Assembly: GCF_002776525.5 (NCBI RefSeq)
Contig: NC_045437.1
Location: 131,226,590 to 131,290,589, forward strand
Reading direction: 5' to 3'
DNA length: 64,000 nucleotides
DNA from: Piliocolobus tephrosceles
Lineage: Eukaryota > Chordata > Mammalia > Primates > Cercopithecidae
The position numbers and the translations under genes are program-made. Numbering within the stretch: the first letter of the stretch is position 1; each line of letters begins with the position of its first letter. Positions 47,013 through 60,479 of this stretch are shown piece after piece. The notes beneath the pieces were generated by a model that searched no databases, had not been told where the DNA came from, and saw only the letters and a program-made list of their open reading frames with translations.

Positions 47013-50000
47013 GTAAGCACTTCCCAAGCCCCTTCCTCCCTGCCCTCCCTGTGGGCCTGCAGCTGTCCAGGTGTAGAAACCGTTAGTGTGCTACCCCAGC
47101 ACCTGGCAGCAGGGAGTTGGTGGATTCCTGGAAGCATCCCTGGTGAGTCACATGCTGGAACATTAGTGAAAACTTAGTACTTTGGGGACTGATGTACAGT
47201 GTCCGTTTTAAAAGCCAACTAATAATAACTGTATAGCAAGATCTGTGTGTATGCATATTTTATGGAAATGTTTGTTTTATCTTATTTTGAAATGGTATGT
47301 ATTGATGTATAAAAGCATATTCCTAAATATTAACGCCCGTCAGTGAAAGGATTGTATAGAGCTAAAGTGAGTGGTGCCTGCCTTACTACTGAAACGTTTA
47401 AAAAAGCCTTTCATGCATTCCTTAAAGTAATTGAATTCATAATTATATCTTATAACAGTGTTACAAATCAGACTTGCTCCCATATTTGTGATGGTCTTGA
47501 TCGTCAGTTGTGATATCAGCCAAACTGATAGCTGGGTTCCCCGTTCTTGTGGATTAACTAACTTTGGCCCCACTTAAAACATGAAAAGCTATTATTACTT
47601 CCTGAAGAGTTTTTAAATCTGTGAGAAGGGGGGAAAAAATAACCTTTACTGTACTGGTATCTGATACTTGCCCAGGTAAAATTGTGTGCCACACCATGCC
47701 ATTTTAACAAAGGCATTACTAACCCCCAGGTGATGACCCACTTTTTCAAACAAGGAATTTCAAGATACTAGATGGAATGTGGGTAACCTCTTAGAGTTTG
47801 TTTTACTGGAGTCTGAAATTGTACGATTTCCATACATTCCTTCATTCTACTAATAAGTCATGGAATCCCTCCATGCTGGACTCTGGGGATAAAGTGTGCA
47901 ACAAGATAGACATGATCCATGGCATAAGAGAGTTCACTCAGTGTGGCAGAGAAGACAAACAGTAAAGAAGAGACTGTATTGTTGCCATTGTAGTAAATGC
48001 TATGGGAGGAGGGGAGTCCTGACTTCATCTAGGCACCATGACACTTTACATGAATTATGTTACTAACTCCTTACTAGAGTAGCATGCCCATTTTACAGAT
48101 CAAGAGTGTGGGGCTTAAAGAGACCAAGTGACTCACCCAGAGTCACATAGCTAATAAGTGGAAGAGCTGGGATGACAGTTCTAGAAGTCTGCCTGGCCCT
48201 CAAACTGGGGCTCTTTGCATGTGCCACCCATGCCATCTGTGACTATATCTTTTTATTTTTTAATAATAACTCCCTTTTCTAATTAAAGGTAACAAACAAA
48301 ATAAAACTTGAAAAAGAGATGCCCACCCAAGTGTCACTGGCATGCTGATGCTGGCACCAGTGTTGGGAAGCCCTTAGCATACTCCAGGAAGTAGGAGTGT
48401 GTAACGTGGGGTCCCTTTGTCCTTCATGCGAGGGTTTCAAGAATGTAGAAAACCTATGAAATTGCACACACAAAAATTTGTTTTAATCCTCAAGACTCTC
48501 AAACTTACCATGCTGAGGAAATGTGGGATGAGGGATGGTGCTGCCTGGTATCAGCTGATCGGCCAGAGCCAAAGGAGGTGATCCGCCACCATCACCTCTC
48601 CTGGACAGTGCTCTGTGGTTTCAAATGTAGGTGATACTAAAATGGGAGTTGTTTCTTAGAACCATGGCCAGGGTTCCCTTGACCCTGAAATGCAGTTCAC
48701 CTGAGATTGTCAAATGCATCTGAGCCATGCAGAGGAAGGGCTGGGCACACAGCTAGTGGGAAAACCTCAGCGTAAGTGGGTATAAAGGAATCACCAGGAG
48801 ATACCAGGAATCTCCACTGTTTCCCTTACAGTGTGCCAGCCTCTGGGTTTTACAGGCCCATGTAATTGCAGTACCTCTGTGTGCATTTCCCTACTGCCTG
48901 GAATGACTTTTTTTTACTATCCATGATATATAAAACACAGAAATGCCAAATTGTTCCCTCACCTCTTCCTCTAGGTCCAAGCTAATATGTTATTGGTTGC
49001 CTTCTATACTATGTTGTCTTATTGCCTTTCCCAACAAGCCTTTGAGATAAGTATTATGTCCTTTTTATAGATAAAGAGACTGAGGCTCAGAGAGTAACTT
49101 GGCCAAAATTCAAGCCTCTGTCTGTTTAACTTCAAGCCTGTGAATGTACTCACTGGTGCCCTGTGCCAGCTAGTACTTTGCTACAGTCATAACCTAGACT
49201 GAAGTGATAGCCATGCCCCTAAAACTTCATGCTGCAGTGACAGCACTGAGCAGTGTCCAAGAAGACTTGACTTCTAGTCCTGTCTCTGCCACTCACAAAC
49301 TTTATAAGGAAAAAAGTACATAGCAAGGTCCCCCCTACGGTGAGCAGCAGTTCTGACAAAGCTGTGATTTGTCAATATTCAGTCACCCAACCCAGGAATG
49401 CTCATTTTTAAGGTATTTGGCTGAAACAGTTGAGCATTGCCCTTCATATAATCTAAAACAGTGGTTTCAGAACCCGTGTTCCTCCAGACCATGGGTGCTC
49501 TGCAAGGTGAATGGAGTTGTTTCAGAATGTTTCAATAATCATCTCTACCTCGTTTGTAAGTGGCATGTCATTGTTGCAATCTGAAAATTTTCATAAACCC
49601 TGGATACTAACCTAGACTGGTTTCTATATCAGATGGTGGCTGATTTAACACAAAATTATGCATTTCATTATTTCATGGTGGATATATCACTATGTTGTGG
49701 TCTTTTCCCAATGAACACTTTGATTTGCAGGGGTTCTGAACCCTGAACATGGGTTAAACCAGTGGTTCTCAAGGTGTGGTCTCAGCGCCAGCAGCATCTG
49801 CTTCACCTGGAAACTTTCTAGAAATGCATATTCTCAGGCCCTCATCCCTGCTGAATGAGATACTCTCGGGGTGGGACTCAGCTGTCTGTTGTAGCAATGC
49901 TTCCAGGTTATCCTGACAGTCACTCAAATTTTAGAACCACTAGGTTCTCTATGTGGGAGAGAGTCATCTTTGAACTTGGAGAACAAGAGAAGCTAAACCC

Positions 50001-50678
50001 CTACAGCAAGGGCTGGTGACCAGGTCATTGCCAGAACTTGAAGGTTCGCCTCTGTGTTACCTTTCCTGTCCCTAACCCAAGTCCTTCAGCTCTGGGTGTC
50101 CCAGCACACACTGCCTTATGCTGCCGTGATGCAGATGTGTGGCTCATCTCCCCAGCTGGCGGGGAGGCATCTAACACACTGACTTAATAAATATTTATTG
50201 AGTAAAAGTATTTGCTCCTAGGAAGCGGGATCCAGGTAAGCCCTTTTTTTCTCAACTGCTTCTAGCCCAGTGCTCTTTATGTAGTAAGCACTAAATAAAC
50301 AACTGCTAGATGTTGATCCAGAAAGTCACATTCCTTCTATAAGCTTTAAGTTTCTCATCTTAAAAATAAGAGGATTGTATCAGATGGCTTGCCTTAGGTC
50401 TCTTTCAGCTCCAGAGCCCCAAATACCCTATGGTTCTCTATTTGGAGATGTTCTTCCCCAGAGACTGCCATAGAACTCCTGTAATTTACTTAGTATTTGC
50501 TTGACAGTATGGAGAAGAAAGGGGGAGAATCAAGATTTTATTTTTTAAAAAAAGTAGCTAGAATGTGTATATGGTTCACAAAGTTAACAAGAATTATTGA
50601 CATTCTTTCTTCTCTTTTTCCTTCCTCTTCCTTCTCTTTTCCTCCTTCTCTTCCCCCTGCTTCTCTCCCTTCTTATAG
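47013..50678 (+). other. IL12B intron 1: MIR relics and a MER5A-like element
   Basis: Mostly unique sequence. Antisense MIR-like stretches lie at about 48,030-48,240 and 48,985-49,135. A MER5A-like element is listed separately at 49,760. A pyrimidine-rich tract at 50,605-50,678 leads into the exon 2 acceptor. No extra coding exon seen. Confidence 0.6.
49760..49942 (+). mobile_element. MER5A-like hAT element, near full length (intron 1)
   Basis: It begins CAGTGGTTCTCAA and ends TTTAGAACCACTA, the inverted ends expected of MER5-type non-autonomous hAT-Charlie elements. The internal GCATCTGCTTCACCTGGAA and GAAATGCATATTCTCAGGC phrases also fit. Confidence 0.75.
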
Positions 50679-50766
50679 ATGTGTCACCAGCAGCTGGTCA
50701 TCTCTTGGTTTTCCCTGGTTTTTCTGGCATCTCCCCTCATGGCCATATGGGAACTGAAGAAAGACG
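50679..50766 (+). CDS. IL12B: IL12B exon 2: start codon, signal peptide, mature N-terminus
   Basis: The acceptor TTCTTATAG is followed at once by ATG, so the start codon is the first three bases of the exon. Splicing puts an A at -3. It codes residues 1-29 plus the first base of codon 30. The hydrophobic leader runs to A22, and the mature protein starts at I23. Residue 21 is M, where I recall V in human. The donor is GTAACC. Confidence 0.97.
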
Positions 50767-53700
50767 GTAACCAGCCTCTCATTATTCTCTGTGGAGGCCC
50801 CACTTCTAAGCCAGGACTCCTGGGCAGCCACTGGTGGGAAATCAAACTGAAATGGGCAACCATGCACTGGGTCCTCTAGAGAAAGCCATCACTCTGGGAA
50901 AATGCAATGCCATATCTCTCTTTTCCACCTCGATGGTATCTATATTGTTTGGTTTTCACATTGGATGACATTGGTACACTATGGTAGGAAAAAACATATG
51001 ATATTTTCTAGTATTACTAAAAACCAGCTGTTTCACACAATTAAAATTCCAAAGTGGAGGATTTGCAAAGTATAACAACTGTGTTCATTTCTCATTCCAC
51101 CACATGATACTGCCCCCTCAGTTGGCACTGTGATGACTTACCTCTGACCAAGCACTTTGGAGGGAGCATAGGATTCAGACTCATATTGACTTGGGTTCAA
51201 GCCCTAGGTCTGTCAATGATTGGTTATGTAACTTTGAGCTGGGTCACCTGTAATCCTGAATTTCCTCAACTATAAACTAGATGTTACAAAGCGGATGCCT
51301 ACCACATGGTTTATTCAATGGGCTAATGAATGCAAAATACAACTCAACAGATAGAAAAATGAAAGTAAATGTCAGCTAGTGTTACTATTTTGGTTGTTTA
51401 AAATATCTCTCATGATTCAAGAGATACTTTTTATTATCCCAATGATCAGTAAAAATTATTAGTTGACTAATAGAATAGTTAATGGTAAAATAAGGGTTTC
51501 TGCCCATCCTTCTAGGATCTCACACTCAGTAAATGTGCATTCTGATCGTTGGCTGTACCTGAAAGACCCTCAGATGTTTATCACTGAAGCCAACATCATG
51601 ATGTTGGCAATTACTATCTTTAATTGTATAAAATAATAGTTCGTGTTTATTGAGGGCAGTGTCTCATTTAATTCTCACAAGAGCCATATGAAGTAGAGAC
51701 TGTCTGTATCCCATTTTATAGATGCTGGAAACTGAGGCCAGAGAGATTAAGTAACTTGCCCAATGTCACAAACCTGGTAAGGGTAGAACAGGGACTTGAT
51801 CCCATTTCTGTCTTGCTTCAAAGCCGGTGCACTTAAATTTGTGAAAAAGTTTTTACAAGGACATGAAATAATTTTTTCCTGGGTCTTTGGAGAGCTGAAT
51901 AAGAGGAAATGGACATAAATTCAGGATGAAAAGGTTTCAGCTGATGATCAGAAATAATCTTTTGGTATTCTGGAGAGCACCATCTTGAAATGGGTACTTG
52001 GAAGAAATTTGGGACCACTCCTCTCTTCTCAAGAATTTTGGGAAGACAGCAATCCAGCCACACCTTCTATATGAGGGTTTCAGAGATTTAGACACTCTCT
52101 TAAGTACAGGCAAAGGCCTGAGCCAGGGGTATATGGCAGATCTCTTCCAACCCTGGGCTTGTTAGTGAGCTCAGGAACCTTGGCCCTGGCATATTTGACC
52201 CCTTAGTGACTTCTGATTTGGTAAACCACAGAAATTCCAGAAAATCAATGTAAGATACGCTCTGAGGTGTGACTTAAGAGGGCAGATGATGCAGTGAGGC
52301 TAAGTGCCAGGTTCTTGATGCTCTTCTTCAGCTTTCCTCCTGCAGCTGTTTTCCCTGCTGTTGAGCAAATGTCTTCTAGGGCTTCTGAGCCTCAGTTGGG
52401 ACAGGAAAGTAACCATGCTGTTCAGGTGTCAGGGGGACAAAAAAAAACTAGGAAAAGTCAAACGTGCCACATGGTTTTACATCAGCACAGCTAATCATTT
52501 CCCCAGAGTTGGACCCCAAATGCTTTTGACCTCTTATTTTTGTGATCCATTCAGTTCTTATAATCCAATTGATGTAAAGTGAAAACTTTATATATTCTAC
52601 AATGCTTTACATCCGGAGGCCAATAACAAGAACCACCATTTATAAAGCATGTAAGGGCACTGTGTTAAACTCTTATGTGAATGAGCTTATAGAATCCACA
52701 TATCGACCTTCTAAAGCAAGGGCTAATATTTTTCTTATTTTCAAGATGATGACACTGAGGCTTAGAGTAGTTGAATGTCTTGCCGAATGCCACAAGACTG
52801 GAGTAAGGGCTAGAGCTGCTTCTAAATCCAGGCCTCTGCCACTCCAAAATCCAGGCTCTCAACCACTGTGACTCATAAACTTGAGCAGGCATCAACATCA
52901 TCTGGAGAGCTTAAAAACCAAATGACTGAATCCATCCCAAGGATTCTGATTCAGCAGCTGAGAATTTGCATTTCTGATCCATTCCCAGGTGGTGCTGCTG
53001 ATGGTGTTTCATTGATCATGCTTTGGGAACTACTACATTAAACAATTCTGTTCAGTTAATAATTTATGCATGGATAAAAACATGAATGAAGCTTTGCTAT
53101 AACACACTCTGAAATACTATGCTAAGTCATTCCTCAAAGGCCAGTTTAGACACCAGCATTAGGCATCCCTTGCAAAGCCAAGAGACAAAAGGTCTGTGAT
53201 GTAGCCCTTGTACTTCTGACTTGATGTGACCATGCTTAGATCCTTGGCCTCAGTACCCTTCTTCATTAAATGGGAAGACTAAGATCTACTGGATTGCGTC
53301 ATAAGAGTGTAAGATAGCTAAAAACAATAATAATAATACAGAGAGAATGAAAATCTCCATTGGTAATTTAAAACAGAGGAAAATAAATCCTTAAATATCC
53401 ATGGAAAATTGTTAAGAGAGTTTCTCTGTACAGCTGGCTGACTCTTCAGTCTATAAATAACAATAACTAACACAGAATTTACTGTGTGGCAGACACTGTG
53501 CTAAGTACTTTACATGCTATTTTTTTTTTCATTTAATCCTCAGTCAAATGTATGGCAGATACTGTTATGATTATCATTTTACAGGTGAGGAAACTGAGGC
53601 TCATGATAATTAAGTACCTTGTTCCAAATCCCCCAGCTGGTTAGTGGAGACAGGATTACAGTCTTGGTTAGTTGTTCTCGACACCTTGAGCTTTTAACCA

Positions 53701-54102
53701 CTATGTTATTCTGCTAAATATTGTACTCTGCCGTATTCTTTATGAACCTGAAATTGTGCTGGAAGTTTCTCTCCCCTAGACCTTTGGCAAAGAGTCTTGT
53801 GCTGTTTGCAGTTTTTGGTATATTAAGGTATTTCCAATTTGCTGAATAATAAAAGGTTACTATTAAAGGCAGCCTTCCAGTCAATGAGTTGATGGCAGCT
53901 ATAAAACTCTTTGTTTCTCTTTTCCATGACCTTGAGCCCAAGCAGGGTCTAATGCCTTGAGATCATCTCAGCAAGCATTTGTCAAATACTTGTTGTGAAA
54001 AAGGTTGTGTTTAGGCAGTGAGGATGCCCAAAGGGTTAATGAAACACAGTCCCAGAGTTCCTGGAGCTTACAGCCTGGTTCTTTACTTCCTGTGCATTCC
54101 AG
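50767..54102 (+). other. IL12B intron 2: MIR and MER5-like relics
   Basis: Old repeats only: MIR-like stretches at about 51,160-51,350 (+), 51,625-51,840 (-), 52,600-52,868 (-) and 53,458-53,705 (-), and a MER5A-like hAT relic at 52,870-53,042. The MIR calls rest on recognisable core phrases such as CTGAGGC, GTAACTTGCCCAA and CATTTTACAG. No extra coding exon was recognised. Confidence 0.6.
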
Positions 54103-54378
54103 TTTATGTTGTAGAATTGGATTGGTACCCGGATGCCCCTGGAGAAATGGTGGTCCTCACCTGTGACACCCCTGAAGAAGATGGTGTCACCTGGACGTTG
54201 GACAAGAGCGGTGAGGTCTTAGGCTCTGGCAAAACCCTGACCATCCAAGTCAAAGAGTTTGGAGATGCTGGCCAGTACACCTGTCACAAAGGAGGCGAGG
54301 CTCTAAGCCATTCGCTCCTGTTGCTTCACAAAAAGGAAGATGGAATTTGGTCCACTGATATTTTAAAGGACCAGAAAG
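54103..54378 (+). CDS. IL12B: IL12B exon 3: Ig-like domain D1
   Basis: The acceptor GCATTCCAG joins in phase 1 to exon 2 and the exon ends in phase 1 (AAA G, then GTAATT). It codes residues 30-121. C50 and C90 are the Ig-fold disulfide pair, with W60 as the core tryptophan. V58, K64, G66 and A96 differ from the human residues I remember. An open frame runs past both splice sites, but the protein match stops at them. Confidence 0.97.
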
Positions 54379-54916
54379 GTAATTCTATGCCCTTGGATAG
54401 TATCCATTTTCTCTTTCGCTCATAAGAGTTAAAAACAACAACAACAACAAATTGAAAAGCCAAGTCATGATAAGTGTAGTTCATGAATTAACATCAAGTC
54501 TCTTATTGATGTTAACCTCCATTTTCCTTTGCTTTCCTGGACCCTTTGGGTTATCAGCCATCAAAATTTCATATTAAGGGAGTTTCATGGTCAGTCTGAA
54601 TGCTTAGCCTAATGTTTTCTTTAAATAATGGTGGTATTATTTAATGGCTAATGGAAATTAACCAATAGTGTATCGCTCTGCACTGGGGTGATAGCCTTCA
54701 AAAAATGAATGCCTCTGCTGGGCATGTTAGGTGTGTAGTGTACTCTGCAGAATCAACACCCTACTAGGAGACCCTCCCAATCCTGATGGAGCTACCCAAG
54801 AGGGAACGCGTGGAAGACCTTCACCCTGTACCATCTGGTGACCTGTGATTCATCACAATGAAAACCTTTCTGCAAAAAACTCCTAAATATTGAATTTTTG
54901 TTCTTTTCAAATCCAG

Positions 54917-55034
54917 AACCCAAAAATAAGACCTTTCTAAGATGTGAAGCCAAAAATTATTCTGGACGTTTCACCTGCTGGTGGCTGACGACAATCAGTA
55001 CTGATCTGACATTCAGTGTCAAAAGCAGCAGAGG
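54917..55034 (+). CDS. IL12B: IL12B exon 4: start of fibronectin-III domain D2
   Basis: The acceptor CAAATCCAG completes codon 122 (E), and the exon ends in phase 2 (AGA GG, then GTGAGT). It carries the sequons NKT at N125 and NYS at N135, and the cysteine-tryptophan core of D2 (C131, then CWW around 141-143). Confidence 0.97.
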
Positions 55035-55967
55035 GTGAGTGAAACTGCTCTGGTTTCTCAGCATTTTGCTAGAACTATTTCATTAAGAAATTAAGGGCAA
55101 CCTCTCAGTGACCTATCAGTTAATGAAAAAGGGGAAAACAAAGTCAAACCCATATTTTTTCAACCGCCCTTCCTTGTCTACATTGAAGAAAGAACATGGA
55201 GATTTTAGCCAATCGCTTGAATAAATATATGTGTTAGGGCAGGATATTATTGGGAACTGAGAATAGTCTCTGCTGTGTTTGAACCCACTCATCCAAATTG
55301 CCTGGCCATGCTTCCTGATGGCTCATAGCACCAAAGAAAGGGATAAAAGGAGAATTCAAACCTACAAATGACTTGCTGAAATTGCACCTGGAGTCAAAAA
55401 TAAAAACAAGAGCTCCAGGGTGTAGATCTTAGTGGCCCTGAAGCAGACTCCAGAACTCGATGAGGCCTCTCGAAATTTTCCCAGGGCCACCTCAACTCCT
55501 TTTACTTCTGCTGACACCACTAATCTGAAGTTCACTGTTGCTCCAATGCACTGGACTTTCCCTAAGAAAGCAATTTCCATAAATACAAGACCTATGTGTT
55601 AACCCCCATGTGACTTACTTTAATCATCACCTAAGCAAACCTCAGGTAACCATCCTGAATTTACTATTCTTTCACTGAGTAAATTAAGCATTGGGGTCTC
55701 ACTTTTTCATCTTTAAAAGGAAAATGCTTACTAAAGAAATGTTTCTCCAAGTGCATAAAGACATAATCAGCAGAGGAATGGTTAAATAAAACATGGCACA
55801 CTATACTCTGGTTTAATGTGCAGTCATTGAAATGGATAATCCAACCTATATGTTTTGTCATGGAGAGCTCCCCATAATATGTTCAGGGGGAAAAGGGTAG
55901 TTACATAATCATATGTATACAATTTGATCCTAGTTCATAAAAATAAAATCCATATGAATATTTATAG

Positions 55968-56075
55968 GTAAAATATATATAGTGGATATATATAATGTGG
56001 AGATATATATTACATGGATTATATATATATAATGTGTTTATATATATAAATTATATATATATATATATATAATGT
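55968..56075. repeat. AT/TATA microsatellite, IL12B intron 4
   Basis: A run of ATATAT blocks broken by GTGGATATA-type units; likely variable in length. Confidence 0.8.
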
Positions 56076-56114
56076 GGATATACAATCATCTTGAATATTC
56101 ATTGAAAAAGTTCT

Positions 56115-56457
56115 GGCCAGGCACAGTGGCTCACACCTGTAATCCTAACTCTTTGGGAGGCTGAGGCAGAATGATTGCTTGAGGCCAGGAGTTCAAGACC
56201 AGCCTAGGCAACATAGTGAGACCCCATCTCAGCAAATATTAAAAATAAAAAAATTAGGTGGGTGTGGTGGCACACACCTGTAGTCCCAGCTACTTGGGAG
56301 GCAGAGGGAGGGGATCACTTGAGCCTAGGAGTTTGAGGCTACAGTGAGGTCTCATCCCACCACTGCACTCCAGCCTGGGTGACAGAGCAAGACCCTGTCT
56401 CTTTAAAAAAAAAAAAAAAGAGAGAGAATGAGAGAAAGAAAGAAAAAGAAAAAGGAA
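56115..56457 (+). repeat. Alu with GA-rich tail, IL12B intron 4
   Basis: A full dimeric Alu from GGCCAGGCACAGTGGCTCAC to a poly(A) tail that continues as an AGAGAGAATGAGAGAAAGAAAG tract to about 56,457. Same strand as the gene. Confidence 0.92.
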
Positions 56458-56907
56458 GGTCTGGAAGGATACAACAAGCTATTATTAGTACTTATACCTG
56501 CGGAGAGCAGTTAAGGCTGAAAGAGGCATATCTTTCTTTCCTTTATATGGATCTTTATCATCTTTACTTTTATAATTAGTGTGTATTGATTTGTGTATTG
56601 ATTTTATAATTAAAATGGGAAAAATGAATTTAAGTTTTTAACAAGGGGGTTTAATAATCAGGGATTCTAGATCTAAAACAAACAAACAAACGAACAAAAA
56701 CTTCCATATTCATTTAGTCCAGAGACATGTAAGTGCTCTTGAAGCTAACCTTTTTCTCCTGGGGAGGGCGGTTTCTTACCTTCTGGGTAGAAATCAGCCC
56801 AGTTGGAGAAACTGTCCTTGGACAACAGTTGAGGCCTTACCTGCCTTACTGGCTACAATCACTCTCCCTAATGTGTAACACAGGCTAATTTCTGTCTTTG
56901 ACTTCAG

Positions 56908-57122
56908 CTCTTCTAACCCCCAAGGGGTGACATGCGGAGCCGCTACGCTCTCTGCAGAGAGGGTCAGAGGGGACAACAAGGAGTATGAGTACTCAGTGGA
57001 GTGCCAGGAGGACAGTGCCTGCCCAGCCGCTGAGGAGAGGCTGCCCATTGAGGTCATGGTGGATGCCATTCACAAGCTCAAGTATGAAAACTATACCAGC
57101 AGCTTCTTCATCAGGGACATCA
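56908..57122 (+). CDS. IL12B: IL12B exon 5: D2, including the p35-bonding cysteine
   Basis: The acceptor TGACTTCAG completes G161. The exon codes C170, C193 and C199; by family knowledge C199 (mature C177) forms the interchain disulfide with IL-12 p35. The sequon NYT is at N222. N164, R205 and I215 differ from the human sequence as I recall it. The exon ends in phase 1 with the donor GTGAGT. Confidence 0.97.
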
Positions 57123-57199
57123 GTGAGTGTTGCATGATTATATGTGCTCCATAAGGAAAGATACCATTTGTCACATGTTCACAATGCCCCATGCACTGG

Positions 57200-57420
57200 G
57201 GTAGGTGGTTGACAAGCATTATCTCTTTTATTCTGCATCCAAAAACAAAATACAATGTAGATACTATTATCTGCATTTTAAGGAGGAGGAAATCGAGTCT
57301 TAGAAAAGGTAAGCAACTTGCCCCAGATCTCAGATCTTACAGCTAGCAGTTCTAATCCAGATCCGCTCCACTAGAGCTGCTCTTTGCTGCACTTTGATTC
57401 AGCTGCCAGATAGTTTCCAT
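57200..57420 (-). repeat. MIR relic, IL12B intron 5
   Basis: An antisense MIR-like stretch with TATTATCTGCATTTTAAGGAGG and AAGCAACTTGCCCCAGATC phrases. The rest of the intron (57,420-58,398) has L2-like scraps at about 57,640-57,800 and 57,970-58,020. Confidence 0.6.
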
Positions 57421-58398
57421 GATGAATCCCAGAGCCTAATCTAGCCTAATATTCATATTCAGAACCAGGGCTTCCCTACTAGTGGCAATTATTCCCAACC
57501 AATCTTTCCTTAGCATTTGAAAAGGGACTTCTTTCTTAGAATTTAAACCCTTCCAAAATGGACATCTATTTGTTTTAATTGGCAGATAGGGATTTCACCA
57601 TACGTCATTTCCTTTACTATTTATTCATGGACCAGGCAGCATGATAAAGTGTAACAGAATCAGAGAACTTGCTTCAAAACTTATGGAGGGTTTGTACTTG
57701 GTGGGTGGGGTCTAGTTCACATAGGGTGGCCAAGGAAGGCCTCTCTGAGGAAGTGACGTTTAGCTGACACCAAAAGGAAAGATGTCAGTTGTTTTAAGAG
57801 CAGAGGGAAGCATATTTGCGAAGGACCTGCTAGGAGCCGTGATCTTTGTGTGGAGCAGCGCCAGGCCTACAGAGCCCAACCACATACCCTAGCATATCTC
57901 CCCCTCCTCTTATGTAGAAGACCTAATTGAGGAAGGAGTCTTTGTGAAACTCACTGCTGTATCCTTCATGCATAGTCCAGTGGCTGGAACATAATGGGTG
58001 CTCGGTATTTATGGAATAAACAAGCACATTGAGCATAGAGACAATTGACTATAACTGCTCCAAGCCATGTCAGCACCAAAAACTATGAAAAGACAAGAAA
58101 AGGGGCAGTAAATAGAAAAATCTATCTTCTCATCCCCAGGGAGAGGCTCACCTCAGTTCCATGTTCAGTGCAAAGTGAGGGATTAGCACAGAGAGGATGG
58201 TCCTTCAGTGCATGGTCCATAACCATTAAAGCAGAGGTCTTCTCACTGTGCAGTCCCATCTGATTGTTCAGTGACGAGGATTCTGAGCATCTCTCAGATC
58301 CTGCAACAAATGTGGATCTGAGACGTGGCCATTGAGAGCGACTGCCTTCCGTAGGCAGTGGCGTGAGCACCTGTGAGCATGTTTATCCTCTTCCACAG

Positions 58399-58556
58399 TC
58401 AAACCCGACCCACCCAAGAACTTGCAGCTGAAGCCATTAAAGAATTCTCGGCAGGTGGAGGTCAGCTGGGAGTACCCTGACACCTGGAGCACTCCACATT
58501 CCTACTTCTCCCTGACATTCTGCATTCAGGTCCAGGGCAAGAGCAAGAGAGAAAAG
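58399..58556 (+). CDS. IL12B: IL12B exon 6: start of fibronectin-III domain D3
   Basis: The acceptor TTCCACAG joins with TC to complete I233, then KPDPPKNLQ opens D3. The exon ends exactly on a codon (GAA AAG, then GTAAGA). The basic stretch GKSKREK lies at its end. Confidence 0.97.
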
Positions 58557-58654
58557 GTAAGAAGTGATTCAGGTGCAGTATATTCCTGGGTCAGTTTTAT
58601 GGAGACCCACCATAAAGTGAGAAGATGAATAATGATAATAACAACTACATCCAT

Positions 58655-58978
58655 GTATCACTTAGCAACAGGGATATGTTCTGCGAAATTCATCGTTAGG
58701 CAGTTGTATCATTGTGCAAACATATGTGGTGTACCCACACAAACCTACATGCTATAGCCTACCACACATCTGGGCTTTATGATCTAGCCTATTGCTCCTA
58801 GGCTGCAAACCTGTACAGCATGTTCCTGTACTGAATACTGTAGGCAATTACAGCACAACGGTTTGTATATCTAAATAGAAAAGATACAGCAAAAATGCAA
58901 TATTATAACAATATAGGACCACTGATCATATATGTGATCCTTCTTTGACTGAAATGTTATTATGTGATGCATAATTCC
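58655..58978 (+). mobile_element. MER2-like Tigger DNA transposon, IL12B intron 6
   Basis: The order of phrases (CATCGTTAGGCAGTTGTATC, CTATAGCCTACCACACATC, CTGTACTGAATACTGTAGGC, then GTTATTATGTGATGCATAA) is that of MER2, a non-autonomous TcMar-Tigger element. Nearly full length. Confidence 0.75.
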
Positions 58979-59239
58979 TTTTTTTCAGCACTTTTCTATG
59001 TGTCTAGAACTGTGCCAAGGGTTTTCCATGTTTATTTCACTTAATCTACAAAATTAACCTGACAAAGGCAGCTGGTGTTATTCTTGTTTTTTTACCCCCT
59101 TTTTCTGTGGAAAAGAGGTTTTCCTTTTGTCCAGAAACTGTGGCAAGGTAAAGCAAAGCTGTAGCTGATGCAGGAATTTTGTGTAGGTGTTAGCAGCACT
59201 GCCCTCACTATGTGCTCATTGGACAGTAGCCCAACCCCA

Positions 59240-60110
59240 AGAAAAGGGTGGTTGGTAGCCAGTAGTATTATCATCATTTCACAAGTGATTGAAGACTCAG
59301 AGAGGTTAAGTGACTTTCCCAAGGTCACCCAGCTCGGAAATGACAAAACCAGGACACAAACTCAATCTGCCAGACAGAAAGGCCATGCACTAACCACCCC
59401 CCCACCTCTGATATTGGTCATTGATCTTGGCACTCAGAATCAGTCCTGATAGAGGAGACCTGGGCTTCAGAAGTCTAAAATTGCTGTTTCAACTGAGTCC
59501 ATGTAGTGAATGATAGGACAGGCAAGTGATATTACCCCCAAAATAGATAGCTCCTGGCTGTTCCAGATATTATAAAATTATTTTATTAAACAGAATATCT
59601 ACACTTACAGAGGCTAAGATATTGGCTTCCCAGCTTCCTCGCCTTACAACAGAATTCCTTTGCCTACTGCAAGGTTCCAGAGGCCCTTTTGTACAGCCCC
59701 AGACTCCTTTGACCCCACTTTTAAAATCACTGGACAAAGCCCTAATTCAGCATAACATTTAGCATGTGGTAGAAATTCAGTAAGCTAGTTACTCTCTGGG
59801 AAAAAAATTAGGTGGGGAGGCTATTCTGCAATAGATATTTATCTAAATATTATTTTATGTCTTGGCAAGTACTTTCCCTATTTAAGATCTGTATGATTAA
59901 TAGGTGATATTGAGTGCTTCCTATGTGCTAAAGACTTGCTAACAGTTTGACATGATTTTTACCTTGAACTTCTACAATTCTATGAAGTAGGCATTATTGT
60001 CATCCCTATTTATAAGTGAGGAAACAGACACAGAGAACCTAAGCTATTTTCCTGAAGTTACACAGCTATTAAGTAGCAGTGACAGGATTTGAAGGCAAGT
60101 TTTCTGATGA
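59240..60110 (-). repeat. MIR relics, IL12B intron 6
   Basis: Antisense MIR-like pieces at about 59,250-59,400 and 59,905-60,110, with another at 58,985-59,090. The DNA between is unrecognised. Confidence 0.55.
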
Positions 60111-60479
60111 AATGATCAGGATATGGTATTTCTGAATATCTCAGGGATGGCTAGAGCAAATCTGTCTCTCTCTCACCATCAGCTCAGGACTGGGTGACTG
60201 GCCATGGGGCCTTGAGGCAAGGCAACTGTGCTAGAAAGATGAAAGCTGGGTCAAACGATTTCTCCCTCAAGGGCTTACAAAGTACAAAAGCTGCACCTAT
60301 ATGTGGAGTGTCTGCCAGTAGGTGGTGCAAGTTCTACGCACGCCCCTGTGAATTGCAAGCGTAGTGTCTTAAGACCAAGATGGACTTGTTTTGGGAGAGT
60401 ATGCGTTGCAGAAAGAGGCTCGGCTTACCCTGTGACTATGTTGCCAAGGGGCCTTCACAGCTTTCCTTCTCTTTTGCAG

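Noticed and set aside
54018..54425. 135-codon frame as a separate single-exon gene
   Set aside because: It is IL12B exon 3 with open intron sequence at both sides; the p40 match stops at the AG and GT splice sites.
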